Shown piece after piece: positions 54,660 to 64,000 of a DNA stretch of 64,000 bases. How positions within the stretch are numbered: the stretch's first letter is position 1; each line of letters begins with the position of its first letter. Position numbers and translations under genes: made by a program. The notes beneath the pieces were generated by a model. That model was not told where the DNA came from. It made no database searches and saw nothing but the letters and a program-made list of their open reading frames with translations. Origin of the DNA: Sphingomonas sp. (GTDB lineage: Bacteria > Pseudomonadota > Alphaproteobacteria > Sphingomonadales > Sphingomonadaceae); contig JABDNH010000014.1 of the NCBI GenBank assembly GCA_013001055.1, positions 124,001 through 188,000 on the forward strand, read 5' to 3'.

Positions 54660-57600
54660 TTATTTCCTCGAATAATAGGACTGAAGCGAGCGAACTTCAA
54701 GGGTTTCCGGATCAGCGCGCCCGATGATGCGCGCAACGATGGCAGAAGCCGATGCCGTCGTGAAGTAAGGCACGTGGTTCTTGAGTGCGGCTTCGCGGAT
54801 ATCCTGGCTGTCTTTCAGCGATTGCCAGCCTTCGGTCGTGTTGAATACGAGATTGACGTCACCGTCCTTCAGCCGATCGACAATATGCGGCCTGCCCTGC
54901 GCCACCTTGTTCACCCGCGTAACCCGAACCCCCTTCTCTTCGAGATAGGAGGCGGTGCCATCGGTCGCGATGATGGTGAAGCCGGCAAGATCCATCATTT
55001 GCGCGGCGGGCAGGATATGATCCTTGTCGCTGTCCTTGACCGAAATGAAGACGCACCCTTCGGTCGGCAGACGGGTCCCCTCGCCCAACTGCGCTTTGGC
55101 GAATGCAGCATCGAAATTGTTCGCAATTCCCATGACTTCGCCAGTAGACTTCATTTCCGGGCTGAGCACGGGATCGGTGCCCGGGAAACGCGCGAAGGGG
55201 AAGACAGGCTCTTTCACCGCGACATGGTCGATGTTGCGGTCGATAGGATCGAATTCGGACAATTTGGCGCCGGCCATGACCTTGGCGGCGATCTTGGCGA
55301 TGGGCCGCCCGATTGCCTTGGCGACAAAGGGCACGGTGCGCGAAGCGCGCGGGTTGACCTCGATGAGATACACCTCGCCATCCTTGATCGCGTATTGAAC
55401 GTTCATCAGACCGCATACATGGAGTGCCTTGCCCAGCGCGTCGGTCTGCCGCTCGATTTCGGCAATGATCTTCGGCGGTAGGCTGTAGGGCGGGATCGAG
55501 CAGGCGCTGTCGCCCGAATGGACGCCCGCTTCCTCGATATGCTGGAGGATCCCGGTGACCTGGACGTCGTCACCATCGCCAATCGCATCGACATCGACCT
55601 CGATGGCGTCACGCAGATAGCGATCGATCAAAACCGGTGAAGAACCAGAGACTTGCACTGCGGTGTTAATATAGTGATCGAGCTGCTCTGGGCCGTCGAC
55701 CACCTCCATGGCGCGGCCGCCAAGCACGTAGCTTGGTCGCAAAAGCACCGGATAACCAATATTCTCGGCCACCTGCAGCGCTTCTTCGCGGCTGCGCGCG
55801 ATGCCGTTTTCGGGTTGCTTGAGGTCCAGCTTGCCGACCAGGCGCGCGAAACGTTCGCGATCCTCGGCAAGGTCAATACTGTCGGGGCTGGTGCCGAGTA
55901 TGGGCACGCCGGCTTTTTCAAGGTCGGCGGCGAGCTTGAGCGGGGTCTGACCGCCAAGCTGGACGATGACGCCCTTCAGCGTACCCGCGGCCCGCTCCGC
56001 ATCGACGATGGCCAGCACGTCTTCGGCAGTCAGTGGTTCGAAATAAAGGCGATCCGACGTGTCTGGATCGGTGGACACGGTTTCGGGATTACAATTGATC
56101 ATGATGACCTGAAGGCCATTGCCGACATGTTCGCCTTTGTCCCCTTCGCGCTTGCGCCCCAAGGCGAACGCGGCGTGGACGCAGCAATAATCGAACTCGA
56201 TCCCCTGACCGATGCGATTGGGACCACCGCCGAGGATGATGACCTTCTCGCGGTCGTCCACGTTGGCTTCGTCCTCGGGCTCGCCGAACAGCGGGCCTTC
56301 ATAGGTCGAATACATGTAGGGCGTGACGGCATCGAATTCGGCTGCGCAGCTGTCGATGCGCTTGTAGACCGGGCGAACCCCCAACTTGAGGCGTGCGTCG
56401 CGGACCTCGGCTTCGGTCGTGGCGCCGGCCATCGCCTTTAAAGCATCGTGGACGACGCCCATGGTCTGGCTTTCAGCCTCTCGCGTGCCAGCGTGCGCAC
56501 TACGGATGGCAAGTTGGGCAAGCCGCGCATCGGAAAAGCCCATCGCCTTCAAGCGCCGCATCCCGGCCGCATCGCGCGGTAGGCCTTCGTCGCGAACCTC
56601 TTTCTCGGCGTCGACGATCTCTTTGAGGCGATCGAGGAACCACGGGTCGAAATGGCTGATCTGGTGGACGCGCTCTACGGTAAAGCCCTGGCGCAGCGCT
56701 TCGGCCGCAGCGAGGATGCGAAACGGGTTGGCGCGGCCCAATGCGTTTTCGATTTCCTCTACCGACGCGCCGACCAATTCTTCAACGCGGTCGAGGCCTG
56801 TCAGCCCCGTTTCGGTCCCGCGCAGCGCCTTTTGCAGGCTCTCTGCGAAATTGCGGCCGATCGCCATGACTTCGCCGACCGATTTCATCGCGGTGGAGAG
56901 CAAGGGCTTGGAGCCGGGGAACTTTTCGAAGGCAAAATAGGGGATCTTGGTGACGACATAGTCGATCGTCGGTTCAAAGCTGGCAGGTGTGGCGCCGCCG
57001 GTAATGTCGTTCCTGATCTCGTCGAGCGTATATCCGACCGCGAGTTTCGCCGCGACGCGGGCGATGGGGAAGCCGGTGGCCTTTGAGGCCAACGCTGATG
57101 ACCGCGAGACGCGCGGGTTCATCTCGATCACGATCATGCGGCCATCCTTGGGATTGACCGCGAACTGGACATTGGAGCCGCCCGTTTCCACGCCGATTTC
57201 GCGCAGCACCGCAATCGAGGCGGTGCGCATGCGCTGATATTCCTTGTCGGTGAGCGTCAGTGCGGGCGCGACGGTGATGCTATCGCCCGTATGCACGCCC
57301 ATCGGATCGACATTCTCGATCGAGCAGATGATGATGGCATTGTCGGCGCGGTCGCGCACGACTTCCATCTCATATTCTTTCCAGCCCAACAGGCTTTCCT
57401 CGATCAGCACCTCGTTGGTCGGCGAGGCATCAAGCCCGCCTTTGACGATGGCTTCGAATTCCTCGCGGTTATAGGCGACGCCGCCCCCGGTACCGCCAAG
57501 CGTGAAGCTGGGACGGATGATCGACGGCAGCCCCGTGCGTTCGAGCACTTCCAGCGCGTCTTCAAGGCTGTGGGCGATACCGCTGCGCGCGCTTTCGAGA

Positions 57601-58019
57601 CCGATCTTGTCCATCGCGGCGCGGAATTTTTCGCGATCCTCGGCCTTGTCGATGGCCTCGGCCTGCGCGCCGATCAGTTGGACATTGTGCTTTTCAAGGA
57701 TGCCGAGCTTGTTGAGCGTGAGCGCGCAATTGAGCGCCGTCTGGCCGCCCATCGTGGGCAGCACCGCATCGGGCTTTTCCTTCTCGATAATCTTTTCGAC
57801 GACGCGCGCAGTGATGGGTTCGATATAGGTCGCATCCGCCATGCCCGGATCGGTCATGATCGTCGCGGGGTTCGAGTTGACCACAATGACCCGATAGCCC
57901 TCCTCCTTCAGCGCCTTGATGGCCTGGCTGCCCGAATAATCGAATTCGGCGGCCTGCCCGATGACGATGGGACCGGCGCCGATGACGAGGATGGAGGAGA
58001 TGTCGGTGCGTGCGGGCAA
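54660..58019 (-). CDS. carB: Carbamoyl-phosphate synthase large subunit
   Basis: A 1119-residue enzyme that makes carbamoyl phosphate from bicarbonate, glutamine-derived ammonia and ATP. Two homologous ATP-grasp halves are visible: the first begins [21 protein letters not shown] and the second has [19 protein letters not shown]. The C-terminal MGS-like regulatory domain ([19 protein letters not shown]...) is complete. Length is a little above E. coli CarB (1073). It supplies pyrimidines and arginine. It is separated from carA by three lipoprotein genes. greA follows. Confidence 0.96.
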   Translation of the reverse strand: MPARTDISSILVIGAGPIVIGQAAEFDYSGSQAIKALKEEGYRVIVVNSNPATIMTDPGMADATYIEPITARVVEKIIEKEKPDAVLPTMGGQTALNCALTLNKLGILEKHNVQLIGAQAEAIDKAEDREKFRAAMDKIGLESARSGIAHSLEDALEVLERTGLPSIIRPSFTLGGTGGGVAYNREEFEAIVKGGLDASPTNEVLIEESLLGWKEYEMEVVRDRADNAIIICSIENVDPMGVHTGDSITVAPALTLTDKEYQRMRTASIAVLREIGVETGGSNVQFAVNPKDGRMIVIEMNPRVSRSSALASKATGFPIARVAAKLAVGYTLDEIRNDITGGATPASFEPTIDYVVTKIPYFAFEKFPGSKPLLSTAMKSVGEVMAIGRNFAESLQKALRGTETGLTGLDRVEELVGASVEEIENALGRANPFRILAAAEALRQGFTVERVHQISHFDPWFLDRLKEIVDAEKEVRDEGLPRDAAGMRRLKAMGFSDARLAQLAIRSAHAGTREAESQTMGVVHDALKAMAGATTEAEVRDARLKLGVRPVYKRIDSCAAEFDAVTPYMYSTYEGPLFGEPEDEANVDDREKVIILGGGPNRIGQGIEFDYCCVHAAFALGRKREGDKGEHVGNGLQVIMINCNPETVSTDPDTSDRLYFEPLTAEDVLAIVDAERAAGTLKGVIVQLGGQTPLKLAADLEKAGVPILGTSPDSIDLAEDRERFARLVGKLDLKQPENGIARSREEALQVAENIGYPVLLRPSYVLGGRAMEVVDGPEQLDHYINTAVQVSGSSPVLIDRYLRDAIEVDVDAIGDGDDVQVTGILQHIEEAGVHSGDSACSIPPYSLPPKIIAEIERQTDALGKALHVCGLMNVQYAIKDGEVYLIEVNPRASRTVPFVAKAIGRPIAKIAAKVMAGAKLSEFDPIDRNIDHVAVKEPVFPFARFPGTDPVLSPEMKSTGEVMGIANNFDAAFAKAQLGEGTRLPTEGCVFISVKDSDKDHILPAAQMMDLAGFTIIATDGTASYLEEKGVRVTRVNKVAQGRPHIVDRLKDGDVNLVFNTTEGWQSLKDSQDIREAALKNHVPYFTTASASAIVARIIGRADPETLEVRSLQSYYSRK

Positions 58020-58031
58020 GGCTTGGGTTTC

Positions 58032-58490
58032 CTAATTGGTCATCCGTGACGTCACGGAGTCGAGTTTGATGTCGTCGATTTCGAGTGCGCAGACAGTCTT
58101 TCGGACCTCTTCGCGCGGCAAAGCGCCGAGGTCTATCGTGACGGCGCTGATATCATCGGAAGAGTACACAGCTGGGAAGCGCTTCGTATTCGCCTTGAAC
58201 GCTTCAAAGGTATCATCGCCGTTTCCGCCCTTATGAGCAGTGAAGACAACTGGCGTTTCCCCACGAGCTTGCAGCCAATCGATCGGGCTGAGTTCACTGT
58301 CTTCGAAGCGCAGCGTGGCGGTGACGGCAAAGGGGCCCTCTCCTGATGTCACAAGCTGTTCGTCGTAATTCTCAAGGCAGTCGTTTGCGATCGCTACGCT
58401 ATTGCCATCCGGCAAGTCGTCAGACGATTCGCTTGAACATGCCGCGATGGCCGAAGCCGCGGCAAGGGTGGGAAAGATACGCATACTCAT
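58032..58490 (-). CDS. Small lipoprotein 3 of the carA-carB gap
   Basis: A 152-residue lipoprotein. The signal ends in a lipobox (SAIAAC near residue 18), followed by a Ser/Asp-rich stretch and a compact domain with several Cys (CLENYDEQLV and VCALEIDD) likely to form a disulfide. No family recognised. ATG overlaps the stop of lipoprotein 2 (ATGA), and carB begins 12 nt after its stop. Confidence 0.75.
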   Translation of the reverse strand: MSMRIFPTLAAASAIAACSSESSDDLPDGNSVAIANDCLENYDEQLVTSGEGPFAVTATLRFEDSELSPIDWLQARGETPVVFTAHKGGNGDDTFEAFKANTKRFPAVYSSDDISAVTIDLGALPREEVRKTVCALEIDDIKLDSVTSRMTN

Positions 58491-58765
58491 TCCGTTTCTA
58501 TCGCGATGTCGTCGATGAGGACGACTTTGAGGTTATTGCGGTCAGCGAACTTGTAAATGCACAGACGTTCTTGCGGGCTCGGCGCTTCGCGGATGACGAA
58601 GAGCAGTTCCTGTGCATCCTCTTCCTGCACCAGCTCGCCCAGCGCGAGGCCGCAATTGGTGGCGGCGCTGTTGAGTTGCGCAGGCGTGTTGAACACCGGG
58701 CGCTGCGTGGGGACGCAGGCGGCCAAGCTGGCTCCTAGCAAGACTATGGTGACAAGCCGCGTCAC
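58487..58765 (-). CDS. Small lipoprotein 2 of the carA-carB gap
   Basis: A 92-residue lipoprotein. Signal LVTIVLLGASLAAC with a lipobox (LAAC), then a short domain with two further Cys (TNCGLAL and ERLCIYKF) spaced for a disulfide. No family recognised. Its start and stop each overlap the neighbour by 4 nt, so it is strictly co-translated. Confidence 0.72.
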   Translation of the reverse strand: MTRLVTIVLLGASLAACVPTQRPVFNTPAQLNSAATNCGLALGELVQEEDAQELLFVIREAPSPQERLCIYKFADRNNLKVVLIDDIAIETE

Positions 58766-59118
58766 AGTCCTAGCTGCCCCTCCGGCAGCGACAGAGTGGC
58801 CGTCGCATTCATTCGCTCAAAGGCGCGGTTGGTGCACATGATCAATTCGGCGATTTCCTGATCGCCTCGCACACGCGTAAGCTTGATCGTCGTGGCTTCC
58901 GGCTCATCATTCTCGTACGTGATGGACATCGAAACCCCATCCTCGGTTTCGAAATTCTCGGTGCGGTTGGACGCGACGAGCATTGCATCACCAAGGGCGC
59001 ATTCTTCCTGCAGTTCAGCGAATTGCGCATCGTTGAGCGCTGTCTGCGGACCCGGAAGCCCGGCGTCTCCGCACGCCGCCAAGCCGAAAAGAGCGGCGGG
59101 AAGTAGCAAGCGCTTCAC
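58762..59118 (-). CDS. Small lipoprotein 1 of the carA-carB gap
   Basis: A 118-residue lipoprotein beginning at GTG 59118, which overlaps the carA stop (GTGA). Signal LLLPAALFGLAAC with a lipobox (LAAC). The mature part has a Cys pair (EECALGDA and IMCTNRAF) and an immunoglobulin-like alternation VSMSITYENDEPEATTIKLTRV. No family recognised. A longer frame runs upstream, but only as a shadow of carA. Confidence 0.72.
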   Translation of the reverse strand: MKRLLLPAALFGLAACGDAGLPGPQTALNDAQFAELQEECALGDAMLVASNRTENFETEDGVSMSITYENDEPEATTIKLTRVRGDQEIAELIMCTNRAFERMNATATLSLPEGQLGL

Positions 59119-60284
59119 TTCATCATCCCCACGAATTTCTCGAATAGGTAGAAGCTGTCCATCGGGCCGGGGCTGGCTTCGGGGTGGTATTGCACGCTGA
59201 AGGCCGGGCGGTCGGTGAGTTCGATGCCGCAATTGGTGTCATCGAACAGCGAAACGTGGGTTTCCTTCACGTTGTTCGGCAGCCCCTCACGCATCACCGC
59301 GAAGCCGTGGTTCATGCTGGTGATTTCGACCGTCTTGTCCTCGCAGCGCTGGACCGGGTGGTTGGCGCCGCGGTGGCCCTGGAACATCTTGCTTGTCTTC
59401 CCGCCCACGGCGAGCGCCAAAAGCTGGTGGCCGAGGCAGATGCCGAAGAGCGGTTTGCCGGTTTCGAGCAGCTGCTGGATCACGGGGATGGCATAATCGC
59501 CGGTGGCGGCGGGATCCCCCGGGCCGTTGGAGAGGAAGAAGCCGTCGGGATCGTGTTTCATGATATCTTCGAAGCTGGCCTCGGCGGGCACCACGGTAAC
59601 GCGCGCGCCGGCTTCGACAAGGTTGCGGAAGATGTTGCGCTTGGCGCCATAGTCGATGGCGACGACGTGGGGCGCGTTGTCGTCGGCATGGTCGAGCTTG
59701 TAGCCCTGACCCAGCTCCCACCCGCCATCGGACCAGTCGAACAATTGCTTACTCGAGACTTCCTTGGCGAGGTCCATGCCCTCCAGCCCCGGCCAGTCGG
59801 CGGCCATCTTCTGGAGCGCGTCAAGGTCGAACTCGCCGTCTTCATGATGCGCGATGGCGATGGTGGGCGGGCCGTCCTTGCGCACCAGGCGGGTCAGTGC
59901 GCGCGTATCGACGCCCGAAATACCGATGCGGCCATTGGCGGCCATCCACGTGGGGAAGTCCTGTTCGCTGCGGAAATTGCTGGGGCTGGTGACGGCCTCG
60001 CGCACGAGGCAGCCCAGCGCATGCGCTTCGCCAGCCTCGACATCTTCGGCATTGGCACCGACATTGCCGATATGCGGGAAGGTGAAGGCGATGACCTGCC
60101 GCGCAAATGACGGGTCGGTCATGATTTCCTGGTAGCCCGTCATCGCCGTATGGAAGCACAATTCTCCCACCACCTCACCGGTGGCACCGAAGCCCTTGCC
60201 CCAGATCGTTCGCCCATCGGGGAAAACGATGACTCCCGTAGCGCCTGAGGGTTGGGGTGCGCGCGCGGGCGTCGGTTCGGCCAT
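59115..60284 (-). CDS. carA: Carbamoyl-phosphate synthase small subunit
   Basis: Glutaminase subunit (389 aa) that feeds ammonia to CarB. Seen: FPDGRTIWGKGFG in the N-terminal part, MTDPSFARQVIAFTFPHIGNVGAN (in pieces), VAIDYGAKRNIFRNL, SNGPGDPAA, the class I amidotransferase nucleophile GICLGHQLLALA, and the His-Glu pair HPEASPGPMDS. A sigma-70 promoter at 60332-60360 lies 48 nt upstream. It heads the unit carA-three lipoproteins-carB-greA-rhomboid. Confidence 0.96.
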   Translation of the reverse strand: MAEPTPARAPQPSGATGVIVFPDGRTIWGKGFGATGEVVGELCFHTAMTGYQEIMTDPSFARQVIAFTFPHIGNVGANAEDVEAGEAHALGCLVREAVTSPSNFRSEQDFPTWMAANGRIGISGVDTRALTRLVRKDGPPTIAIAHHEDGEFDLDALQKMAADWPGLEGMDLAKEVSSKQLFDWSDGGWELGQGYKLDHADDNAPHVVAIDYGAKRNIFRNLVEAGARVTVVPAEASFEDIMKHDPDGFFLSNGPGDPAATGDYAIPVIQQLLETGKPLFGICLGHQLLALAVGGKTSKMFQGHRGANHPVQRCEDKTVEITSMNHGFAVMREGLPNNVKETHVSLFDDTNCGIELTDRPAFSVQYHPEASPGPMDSFYLFEKFVGMMK

Positions 60285-60331
60285 GGGGTCGAAGCTCCGT
60301 AAGAAGTTTGGCGATGTTGCTAAGCCACAGC

Positions 60332-60360
60332 GAGTAGCGCCGGTTTGGGGGCAAGGTCAA
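60332..60360 (-). promoter_or_regulatory. Sigma-70 type promoter of carA
   Basis: On the minus strand TTGACC (60360-60355) and CTACTC (60337-60332) are 17 nt apart. Predicted start near 60325 leaves about a 40-nt leader. No arginine or pyrimidine operator was recognised. Confidence 0.55.
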
Positions 60361-60423
60361 CGCTGTGATTGCGCGAAGTTCTGGGCTAGGTAGATCGCTT
60401 CCCCGAATGGAGACCCAAAAGCG

Positions 60424-60876
60424 ATGATTCGCGATACGCTCAAAGCCGCTCAAATCGAGGCGATGAAGACCAGGGCGATGGAGACGCTCGCCACGATCCG
60501 CCTGATCCAGTCCGAACTGAAGAACAAGGATATCGAACTGCGCGGCAGCGAGATTGTCGATGATGATGCCCACGTCACCGCGGTTCTCCAGAAGATGGTC
60601 AAACAGCGCCGCGAATCGGCCGAGATGTTCCGCAAGGGCGGTGCCGAGGATCGCGCCGCACTCGAGGAAGTCGAGATTTCGGTGATCGAGACCTTTCTGC
60701 CGCAGCAGATGAGCGATGAAGAGGCCGAAGCCGCCGTCGCCGCGATCATTGATGATACCGGGGCCACGGGCATGAAGGACATGGGCCGCGTGATGGGCGA
60801 GGTCCGCGCGCGCCACGGCGCGACGATCGAACCTGCGAAGGCCAGCGCGATTGCCAAAGCCAAGCTGGCGGGGTGA
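60424..60876 (+). CDS. yqeY: GatB/YqeY domain protein
   Basis: A 150-residue protein with the YqeY fold: LKAAQIEAMKTRAMETLATIRLIQSELK at the start, VTAVLQKMVKQRRESAEMF, FLPQQMSDEEAEAAVAAII and GRVMGEVRARHGATIEPAKASAIAKAKL. Related to the tRNA-binding tail of GatB, but function is not known. It replaces rpsU in the macromolecular synthesis operon of many bacteria. The stop overlaps the dnaG start (GTGA). Confidence 0.93.
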   Translation: MIRDTLKAAQIEAMKTRAMETLATIRLIQSELKNKDIELRGSEIVDDDAHVTAVLQKMVKQRRESAEMFRKGGAEDRAALEEVEISVIETFLPQQMSDEEAEAAVAAIIDDTGATGMKDMGRVMGEVRARHGATIEPAKASAIAKAKLAG

Positions 60877-62693
60877 GTCTTCCCCCCTCCTTTCTCGACG
60901 AATTGCGGGCGCGCACACGTGTGTCGGCGGTCGTCGGGCAGGATGTGAAGCTGATCAAGGCAGGCAAGGAATACAAGGCCTGCTGCCCGTTTCATTCGGA
61001 AAAGACACCGAGCTTCTACGTCAATGACGAGAAGGGGTTCTATCACTGTTTCGGCTGCTCGGCGCATGGCGATGCGATCGGCTATCTTGTCGACGGGCGC
61101 GGCATGGCGTTCATGGATGCGGTCAAGGAACTGGCCGCCAAGGCCGGTATGGAAGTTCCCGCACCCGATCCCAAGGCCAAGGAGCGCGCCGAACGCCGCG
61201 CCAGCCTGATCGACGTGACCGAAGCTGCTGGCGACTGGTTTCGCGAGCAGCTGGACGGGATCGATGGCGGCGCCGCGCGGCAATATTGCCAGGACCGCGG
61301 CTTGAAGACCGCGACGCTGAAGAAATTCGGGATCGGCTATGCGCCCGATGCCAAGGGAAAGCTCAAGAAGGCGCTTGACCGTTTTGGCGTGCCCAAGCTG
61401 ATCGAAAGCGGCATGCTGACCGCGCCCGAGGATCGCGAGCCATACGATCGCTTCCGCGGGCGGCTGATGATCCCGATCCGCGATCCACGCGGGCGGACGA
61501 TTGCTTTTGGCGGTCGGATCATTGGCGACGGCGAGCCCAAATATCTCAACTCTCCCGATACGCCGCTCTTCGACAAGGGGCGCCAGCTTTACAATCTCAA
61601 TCTCGCGCAGCAGGCGGCGCGCAAGGCCGACCGCATCATTGTCGTCGAAGGCTACATGGACGTTATTGCGCTCGATGCTGCGGGCATCGGAGAAGCAGTC
61701 GCGCCGCTCGGCACAGCAGTGACCGAGGCCCAATTGCAATTGCTATGGCGGCTGAGCGAGACGCCGATCCTGTGCTTCGATGGCGATACCGCTGGCCAAA
61801 AGGCGGCGGTACGCGCGGCCGAACGAGGCCTACCATTGCTTGGACCGCAGCGGAGCCTGTCGTTCGTGACGCTGCCGGACGGGCAGGACCCCGATGACAT
61901 GGTGAAGGCTGGTGGCAAGGCAGCATTCGAAGCGGTGCTGGAAAAAGCCGAGCCACTGGTCGAGCGGCTGTGGCGTCATGAGCGGGATTCTTCGCCGCTT
62001 AACACGCCCGAAGAGCGCGCAGGGCTCAAGCAACGCTTGTTCCAGCACGCCAAGGCGATCGAGGACCGGGGCCTTGCGCAATTGTATCGCGAGGAATGGC
62101 TACGGCGCTTCGATGCCCTCTTCGGACGCAGCCAGTCGCGTGGACAATCGCGGGGAGGCTGGCAGAAGAAGGGTGGCAAGTGGACGCCCCCTCTCCCACC
62201 CGCCTCGGCAGCAGCGCGCGATATTGCTCGGACCGGGATCGGCGGTCCACAGGTCGCGGCCCTCTTGCGCGGCTACGCGCTTTTCCCGGCGGCCCTGAAG
62301 GACGATGTCGAAACGCTCGCGGAGCTTCCGATCAGCGATCCGCTGCTCGCGCGCACGCGCGATAAATTGGTCGATGCAGCTTTTTCTGCCGAGTCGCTTG
62401 ATCGCGACGGCATTGCCACCATATTGGCATCCGACGGTTTGGGGGCACCCTCCAAATCGTTATTGGGCTTTAGCTTTACGCGTGCCGGCGCAGACGAAAT
62501 GCAAGCGCGGCAGGATCTGGGCGCGGCCCTGGGTGCGATCGCCGCAGCCGCGGAGGTCGAAACCGCTTTGAACGAAGCGACGACGAGATTTGAGGCTGAG
62601 TTGTCCGACGAAGCCTTTGCCGAACAGCAGCGACTGCTGAAGGCGAAAAACGAAATTAAAGAGAGGCTGGCATCCCTCTCCGAGAGTGATTAG
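60873..62693 (+). CDS. dnaG: DNA primase
   Basis: Replication primase (606 aa). The N-terminal CHC2 zinc finger CPFHSEKTPSFYVNDEKG...HCFGC is intact (about residues 35-60). The Toprim core shows IIVVEGYMDVIAL (metal-binding Glu) and the DxD-type acidic pair around CFDGDTAGQKAA. The C-terminal DnaB-binding domain is long and helical. It starts at GTG 60873, coupled to yqeY by GTGA, and rpoD follows 12 nt after its stop. Confidence 0.96.
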   Translation: MSLPPSFLDELRARTRVSAVVGQDVKLIKAGKEYKACCPFHSEKTPSFYVNDEKGFYHCFGCSAHGDAIGYLVDGRGMAFMDAVKELAAKAGMEVPAPDPKAKERAERRASLIDVTEAAGDWFREQLDGIDGGAARQYCQDRGLKTATLKKFGIGYAPDAKGKLKKALDRFGVPKLIESGMLTAPEDREPYDRFRGRLMIPIRDPRGRTIAFGGRIIGDGEPKYLNSPDTPLFDKGRQLYNLNLAQQAARKADRIIVVEGYMDVIALDAAGIGEAVAPLGTAVTEAQLQLLWRLSETPILCFDGDTAGQKAAVRAAERGLPLLGPQRSLSFVTLPDGQDPDDMVKAGGKAAFEAVLEKAEPLVERLWRHERDSSPLNTPEERAGLKQRLFQHAKAIEDRGLAQLYREEWLRRFDALFGRSQSRGQSRGGWQKKGGKWTPPLPPASAAARDIARTGIGGPQVAALLRGYALFPAALKDDVETLAELPISDPLLARTRDKLVDAAFSAESLDRDGIATILASDGLGAPSKSLLGFSFTRAGADEMQARQDLGAALGAIAAAAEVETALNEATTRFEAELSDEAFAEQQRLLKAKNEIKERLASLSESD

Positions 62694-62705
62694 GCAAGCG
62701 CGGCT

Positions 62706-64000
62706 ATGGCGACGAAAAAGAAAACGAAGGCTGATGACGGCGATGCGCCGCTGATCGACCTCAACAATGCAAAAATCAAAAAGCTGATCGCACGCGGCAA
62801 GCGGCGCGGGATCCTCACCTATGATGAGGTGAACGAAGCACTGCCGAGCGACCAGATGAGCCCTGACCAGATCGAAGACATCATGTCTTCGATCAGCGAA
62901 ATGGGCGTCAACATCGTGGATTCGGATGAAGAAGACGACGATGTCGAGGCGATCGACGAAAAGGACGGCGCGAAGAAAGCCGATCCGAAGACCGTCAAGG
63001 CGACCACCAACACCAAGGAACGCGCCGACCGCACCGATGACCCGGTGCGCATGTACCTGCGCGAAATGGGCGCGGTGGAACTGCTCAGCCGCGAAGGCGA
63101 AATTGCCATCGCCAAGCGTATCGAGGCCGGCCGCGATTTCATGATCTGGGGCCTGTGCGAAAGCCCGATTACCTTCAACGCCATCATCGAATGGTCGAAC
63201 AATCTCAATGAAGAGACCATGCAGTTGCGCGAGATCCTCGATCTCGAAGCGATGATCTCCAAGGGACCGACCGCCGAACAACTCGCCAAATCCGAAGAAG
63301 AAGATGACGAGGACGAGATCAGCGAGGAAACCGCCGGTCCGACCATCACCGACGATGATGAAGTCGAGGATGAGGAAGAAGACGGCGACGATGCAGAAGG
63401 CGGCAACAGGCCCAAGACCGACGCCAACGGTCGCCCGATCCGCAGCGACGACGATGACGACAACACGCTTTCGCTCGCGCAGATGGAAGAAGCGCTCAAG
63501 CCCGTTGCGCTGGAAAAGTTCGCGGAGATCACCGCGCTCTTCAAGAAGTTCTCGAAGTTGCAGACCGACCGCCTCGCGGCGTTGGAAGCAGGCGAAGAAT
63601 TCTCGAAGGTTCGCGAGAAGAATTACCAGAAGCTGTCGGGCGAACTGACCGCATTGGTCGAGAGCGTCCAATTCCATAACGCCAAGATCGAATATCTCGT
63701 CGACCAGCTCTACAGCTACAACCGCCGCCTGATGGCGCTGGGTGGCCAGATGCTGCGTCTCGCCGAGCGTCACAAGGTCAAGCGCGCAGATTTCCTCAGG
63801 GAATATGAAGGCAACGAGCTCGACGATCAGTGGCTCAAGTCGGTCGCTAAAATCGATGCCAAGTGGAAGAAGTTCGCGGAAAACGAAGTCGACACGGTCG
63901 AACGCATTCGCGGCGAGATCGCCGAAATCGCGCAGGCCACCGGCATGTCGCTGCCCGAATTCCGCCGCATCGTGAACCAGGTCCAGAAAGGCGAACGCGA
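62706..64000 (+). CDS. rpoD: Primary sigma factor RpoD, N-terminal part (partial at right edge)
   Basis: The first 431 residues of sigma-70. Region 1.1 is LIARGKRRGILTYDEVNEALPS...IMSSISEMGVNIVD. Region 1.2 is DPVRMYLREMGAVELLSREGEIAIAKRIEAG. The nonconserved region is very acidic (EEDDEDEISEETAGP and DDDEVEDEEEDGDDAEGG) before it returns to LYSYNRRLMALGGQMLRLAE. Regions 2-4 lie outside the window. The third gene of the yqeY-dnaG-rpoD operon. It supplies housekeeping transcription. Confidence 0.96.
   Translation, partial: MATKKKTKADDGDAPLIDLNNAKIKKLIARGKRRGILTYDEVNEALPSDQMSPDQIEDIMSSISEMGVNIVDSDEEDDDVEAIDEKDGAKKADPKTVKATTNTKERADRTDDPVRMYLREMGAVELLSREGEIAIAKRIEAGRDFMIWGLCESPITFNAIIEWSNNLNEETMQLREILDLEAMISKGPTAEQLAKSEEEDDEDEISEETAGPTITDDDEVEDEEEDGDDAEGGNRPKTDANGRPIRSDDDDDNTLSLAQMEEALKPVALEKFAEITALFKKFSKLQTDRLAALEAGEEFSKVREKNYQKLSGELTALVESVQFHNAKIEYLVDQLYSYNRRLMALGGQMLRLAERHKVKRADFLREYEGNELDDQWLKSVAKIDAKWKKFAENEVDTVERIRGEIAEIAQATGMSLPEFRRIVNQVQKGER

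Noticed and set aside
62460-63773. A 437-codon minus-strand frame opposite dnaG/rpoD
   Set aside because: The protein is a Phe/Asp/Val-rich mirror of the acidic RpoD sequence; rpoD and dnaG are certain on the plus strand.

Overview
The window reads as chromosomal, gene-dense, GC-rich DNA from an alphaproteobacterium, most probably of the Sphingomonadales (Sphingomonas/Sphingomicrobium-like). Pointers are the IspDF fusion, TrmFO, PDH E1-beta with an N-terminal lipoyl domain, DUF4170, a yqeY-dnaG-rpoD macromolecular-synthesis operon, EcfG-type stress promoters (GGAAC-N16/17-CGTT) and a GTTC-N7-GTTC SOS box. It holds 68 supported protein genes (partial ispDF at the left edge and partial rpoD at the right), two tRNAs and the small SRP RNA. 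I see no rRNA, CRISPR array, transposase, integrase or phage block. One AT-richer gene (7601-8449) is the only clear candidate for recent transfer.

Layout. 1-3.4 kb: isoprenoid synthesis (ispDF), PncC/CinA, a COQ10/RatA-type START protein, lipA, a beta carbonic anhydrase and a glycine-zipper lipoprotein. 3.5-8.4 kb: accessory and stress-type genes (NYN/OST-HTH protein, two flavin split-barrel proteins, two anchored helical proteins, DUF2200, DUF5677). 8.4-16.6 kb, mostly minus strand: ettA, an acyl-CoA ligase, ybaB, dnaX, SRP RNA, a ferredoxin and two tandem cysteine desulfurases. 16.7-22.2 kb: hydrolase, small membrane protein, serine/threonine dehydratase, then a polyamine module (type III ornithine decarboxylase plus deoxyhypusine-synthase-like enzyme) and two MAPEG proteins. 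22.2-28.8 kb, minus-strand operon: ETF-QO, TPR protein, ispE, nnr, RumA-like RNA methyltransferase. 28.9-37.1 kb: uracil-DNA glycosylase family, lytic transglycosylase, SOS-box radical SAM protein, M28 peptidase, TPR lipoprotein and two tRNAs around a membrane protein. 37.1-41 kb: degenerate histidine kinase, TPR protein, yaaA. 41-51.2 kb: gyrA, stress protein, trmFO, EF-hand protein, NDUFAF6-like protein, pdhB/pdhA, ftsB, eno. 51.3-53.5 kb: four-gene stress operon resembling yqjD-yqjE, then DUF4170. 53.5-64 kb: rhomboid protease, greA, carB, three small lipoproteins, carA, then yqeY-dnaG-rpoD.

How the parts fit. Most of the window is housekeeping: replication and transcription (dnaX, gyrA, dnaG, rpoD, greA), central carbon (eno, pdhAB, lipA), MEP-pathway enzymes at two separate loci, carbamoyl phosphate synthesis and RNA modification. 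The more interesting layer is regulatory. Two exact and one near-exact EcfG-type promoters sit before small stress-type genes. Three genes share a CTCCTGAA...GGAG leader that can pair the Shine-Dalgarno sequence. An exact alphaproteobacterial LexA box precedes a radical SAM gene, and two strong palindromes lie in promoter regions. No wholly new multi-gene defence or metabolic system stands out. The best leads are the shared leader motif, the EcfG-driven yqjDE-like operon, the SOS-linked radical SAM gene and the lipoprotein trio inserted between carA and carB.
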